A program made the translations under genes and the position numbers. The notes beneath the pieces were generated by a model. It ran no database searches. It was given only the letters and a program-made list of their open reading frames with translations, and had not been told where the DNA came from. A stretch of DNA of 64,000 nt from Streptomyces viridiviolaceus (GTDB lineage Bacteria; Actinomycetota; Actinomycetes; Streptomycetales; Streptomycetaceae), in the NCBI RefSeq assembly GCF_014650995.1, contig NZ_BMWA01000012.1:148178-212177 (forward strand), in the 5' to 3' direction. Shown here piece after piece: positions 62,220 to 64,000 of this stretch; position 1 is the stretch's first letter, and each line of letters opens with the position of its first letter.

Positions 62220-63425
62220 TCAAAACGGAGCCGTGGGCGCCCTCGCGGGCTCCCGGATCCGTCCCGTTCCACGAGCGTACTCGACGCGGACCCCCGACGG
62301 TCGCGCCTGCCGCGCCACCGACACGGCCAGCACACACAGCGTGAACGCGTCCTTGAAGGCCCGCCGCCGCACCGGCTCCAGCCAGGGCAGCGCCAGCCCC
62401 GGCACCTGCGGGACCAGAGCCACCCAGAACCACGGCCCCCGGGCCACCGAACCGGCGTACGGCAGCCCGGCGAGCAACAGCGGCAGCACGACGAGGAGAT
62501 AGTGGTCGTACGACGGCCGGGAGACGAGGAACGCCGAGAGCATCAGGCCCGCGCCGGACTCCGCGAGCCGCAGCGGCCCGGGGTCGGCGCGGCGCCAGCG
62601 GCGGTTCGCGCACAGCACCCCGACGGCGGCCGCCGTCATCGCGATCCCCTCGGCGAGGGGCCCGGGCAGCCCCGCCCGCGGCAGCACCGCCGCCGGCGAC
62701 GCCTCGTAGAGCCGTACGAAGCCGTCGTCGCCGTGGAGCAGGAAGGGCAGGGTGCGGGTGAAGAAGCCGGCCGGGTCGGGCATCAGCAGCGCCACGGCCG
62801 CGGACGCGGACGCCGGCACCAGGACGGCCGCCAGCAGCGCCCGCAGGCGCCCGGCGAACAGGAACAGCAGCACGACCGGTACGAGCAGCGGCTTGAGCGC
62901 CACGGCCGTGCCGATGACGACGCCCGCCGCCGTCCACCGGCCCCGGCTCGCCAGCAGCAGGCACAGCGGCAGCGCCACCGCCGCCGTCACCGTCCAGTTG
63001 CCGAGCAGCACCAGGTGCCCGAACGGGGCGAAGCCCACGGCGAGCCCGATCGGCCCCAGGGCGGCCAGGCGGCTGCCGAGCGGTACGCGGTGCAGCCGCA
63101 GCGCGCAGGCCCAGCCCAGCACCAGCATGGCCGTCACCGCGAACGGCACCGCCACCCGCAGCACGTCCGGCGGCAGCAGTGCCTGCGGGGCGGCGGCCAG
63201 GACCGCGCTCGGGAAGTAGAGGAAGTGCGGATCGTCGTACGGGGAGCCGCCGGACAGCCAGGTCCGGGCGGCGCGCACGACGATCGCGTTGTCCATCCCG
63301 CCGTCCGGGGACTCCCGCACCGTACGCAGCGCCGACGCCCCCAGCACCACCACGAGCACCGCCCACAGATGCCGGCCCGCCGGTCGCACCAACCACCCGG
63401 AGATGCCGCTTTTGCCCGTTTGCAT
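62220..63425 (-). CDS. GT87-type (DUF2029) membrane mannosyltransferase-like protein
   Basis: About 401 aa, with roughly ten hydrophobic helices. Layout of polyprenyl-phosphate-mannose-dependent transferases: an early Asp-rich loop (GGMDNAIVVRAARTWLSGGSPYDDPHF split by the membrane) and helices such as LWAVLVVVLGA. Acts at the outer face of the membrane if active. Start at ATG 63425; substrate not known. Divergent from the last gene. Confidence 0.85.
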   Translation of the reverse strand: MQTGKSGISGWLVRPAGRHLWAVLVVVLGASALRTVRESPDGGMDNAIVVRAARTWLSGGSPYDDPHFLYFPSAVLAAAPQALLPPDVLRVAVPFAVTAMLVLGWACALRLHRVPLGSRLAALGPIGLAVGFAPFGHLVLLGNWTVTAAVALPLCLLLASRGRWTAAGVVIGTAVALKPLLVPVVLLFLFAGRLRALLAAVLVPASASAAVALLMPDPAGFFTRTLPFLLHGDDGFVRLYEASPAAVLPRAGLPGPLAEGIAMTAAAVGVLCANRRWRRADPGPLRLAESGAGLMLSAFLVSRPSYDHYLLVVLPLLLAGLPYAGSVARGPWFWVALVPQVPGLALPWLEPVRRRAFKDAFTLCVLAVSVARQARPSGVRVEYARGTGRIREPARAPTAPF

Positions 63426-63486
63426 GAACGAAACGCTAGGCGCTGCGGTCCCCCAGGACCCGCACCAGCACGCCACCGGCCACGTC

Positions 63487-63492
63487 TAAGAT
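63487..63492 (+). promoter_or_regulatory. -10 box before the last gene
   Basis: TAAGAT, 7 nt before ATG 63500 with no ribosome site in between, suggesting a leaderless transcript. Confidence 0.4.
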
Positions 63493-63499
63493 GCGCCCC

Positions 63500-64000
63500 A
63501 TGAGCTTTGGGCAGGGGGGACCTCAGTCGCAGTGGGATCCCTGGAAACCGAATTCCCAGCAGCCCTGGAACAGCGGGGGCGGCGATCAGACCCCGGACTG
63601 GGCGGCCCTCGCCGAGGCGTCCGAGGCCCGTAACAAGCGGCGTCGGCTGCTGTTCATCGGCGGCGGCGCGCTGGCCACCGTGGCGGTCGCGGGCGCCGTG
63701 GCCGTGGCCGTGGTCTCGGCGAACGGTTCCAGTGAGGCGTCGGACAGCCCCTCTTCCCAGCTGCCCTCGACCGCGGACATCCCCAGCGAGACGGCCACCG
63801 TGCCGTCCTTCGCCCCGACCAGCGCCCCGCCGCCGCTGGACCCGAAGGACTTCGTCGCCAGCAACAAGAAGGACAAGGCCCCGCTCGGCCCGGACATCCT
63901 CTTCCCCGGCACCCAGCTGACCATGGGCGAGACGGTCTACAAGAAGGGCCCGACCGCCGACACGCGCACCTGCGGCTCCGCGGCCCAGGGCACGCTCCCG
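63500..64000 (+). CDS. membrane-anchored hypothetical protein, partial
   Basis: 167 codons to the window edge, no stop. Begins MSFGQGGPQSQWDPWKPN, Gln/Trp/Pro-rich; one membrane helix at about residues 52-75 (LLFIGGGALATVAVAG). A Ser/Pro/Thr-rich spacer then leads into an outer domain with TCGSAAQGT. No family recognised; the rest is outside the window. Confidence 0.8.
   Translation, partial: MSFGQGGPQSQWDPWKPNSQQPWNSGGGDQTPDWAALAEASEARNKRRRLLFIGGGALATVAVAGAVAVAVVSANGSSEASDSPSSQLPSTADIPSETATVPSFAPTSAPPPLDPKDFVASNKKDKAPLGPDILFPGTQLTMGETVYKKGPTADTRTCGSAAQGTLP

Overview
This window is chromosomal DNA from a Streptomyces. Coding frames have very high GC at the third position. The developmental genes bldM and whiD sit beside a SigD-type sigma gene, a BldN-type promoter precedes bldM, two CIRCE boxes precede groES-groEL, and six consecutive Ser/Thr-kinase-family genes are present. 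Gene order follows a conserved actinobacterial backbone that also exists in Mycobacterium tuberculosis: choD-like oxidoreductase, guaB3, guaB, sigD, whiB-like, groEL/groES, tsaD-rimI-tsaB-tsaE, alr, nnr, glmS, glmM, rpsI-rplM. The Streptomyces-specific genes are interleaved with it.

Layout. 1-1.6 kb: a sortase-type (LAETG) surface protein. 1.6-5.1 kb: a succinate-semialdehyde dehydrogenase gene followed by a GMC oxidoreductase with a ferredoxin-like cysteine motif. 5.3-17.2 kb: six same-strand kinase-family genes, one of which is a predicted pseudokinase. 17.4-20.6 kb: glpD and a nucleotide-sugar dehydrogenase-like protein that has lost its catalytic residues. 20.7-25.8 kb: guaB3, guaB, a sigma factor, bldM and whiD. 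25.9-28.4 kb: a LysR regulator, a MOSC protein and an SDR enzyme. 28.5-30.7 kb: groES-groEL under CIRCE control. 30.9-36.6 kb: tandem lipoprotein polysaccharide deacetylases, a THUMP-like methyltransferase, an ECF42 sigma factor with its DGPF protein, and an LCP ligase. 36.8-40.3 kb: a divergent LacI/GH3 pair. 40.3-47.3 kb: the t6A tRNA-modification cluster, a 54-aa ORF behind a perfect 24-bp palindrome, a hydrolase and alr. 47.6-50.2 kb: nnr, an XRE-cupin regulator and acpS. 50.3-54.4 kb: a divergent pair made of a caspase-STAND-TPR protein and an alpha/beta hydrolase. 54.4-64 kb: glmS, a lipoprotein, coaA, a DUF389 protein, glmM, rpsI-rplM, a GT87 membrane protein and the start of a secreted protein.

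Much of the window supports envelope and translation supply: GlmS and GlmM lead to UDP-GlcNAc, Alr makes D-alanine, LCP and deacetylases act on the wall, and the kinase cluster may monitor the envelope. The strongest candidate for a new system is the divergent pair at 50274-54372. One protein joins a caspase-like protease domain (His and Cys in place), a P-loop STAND NTPase and eight 42-residue TPRs. Its divergent partner is a PGAP1/lipase-like serine hydrolase. The two genes are separated by 79 bp holding a leaderless promoter and an inverted repeat. This architecture matches NLR-like conflict or programmed-death systems of multicellular bacteria.
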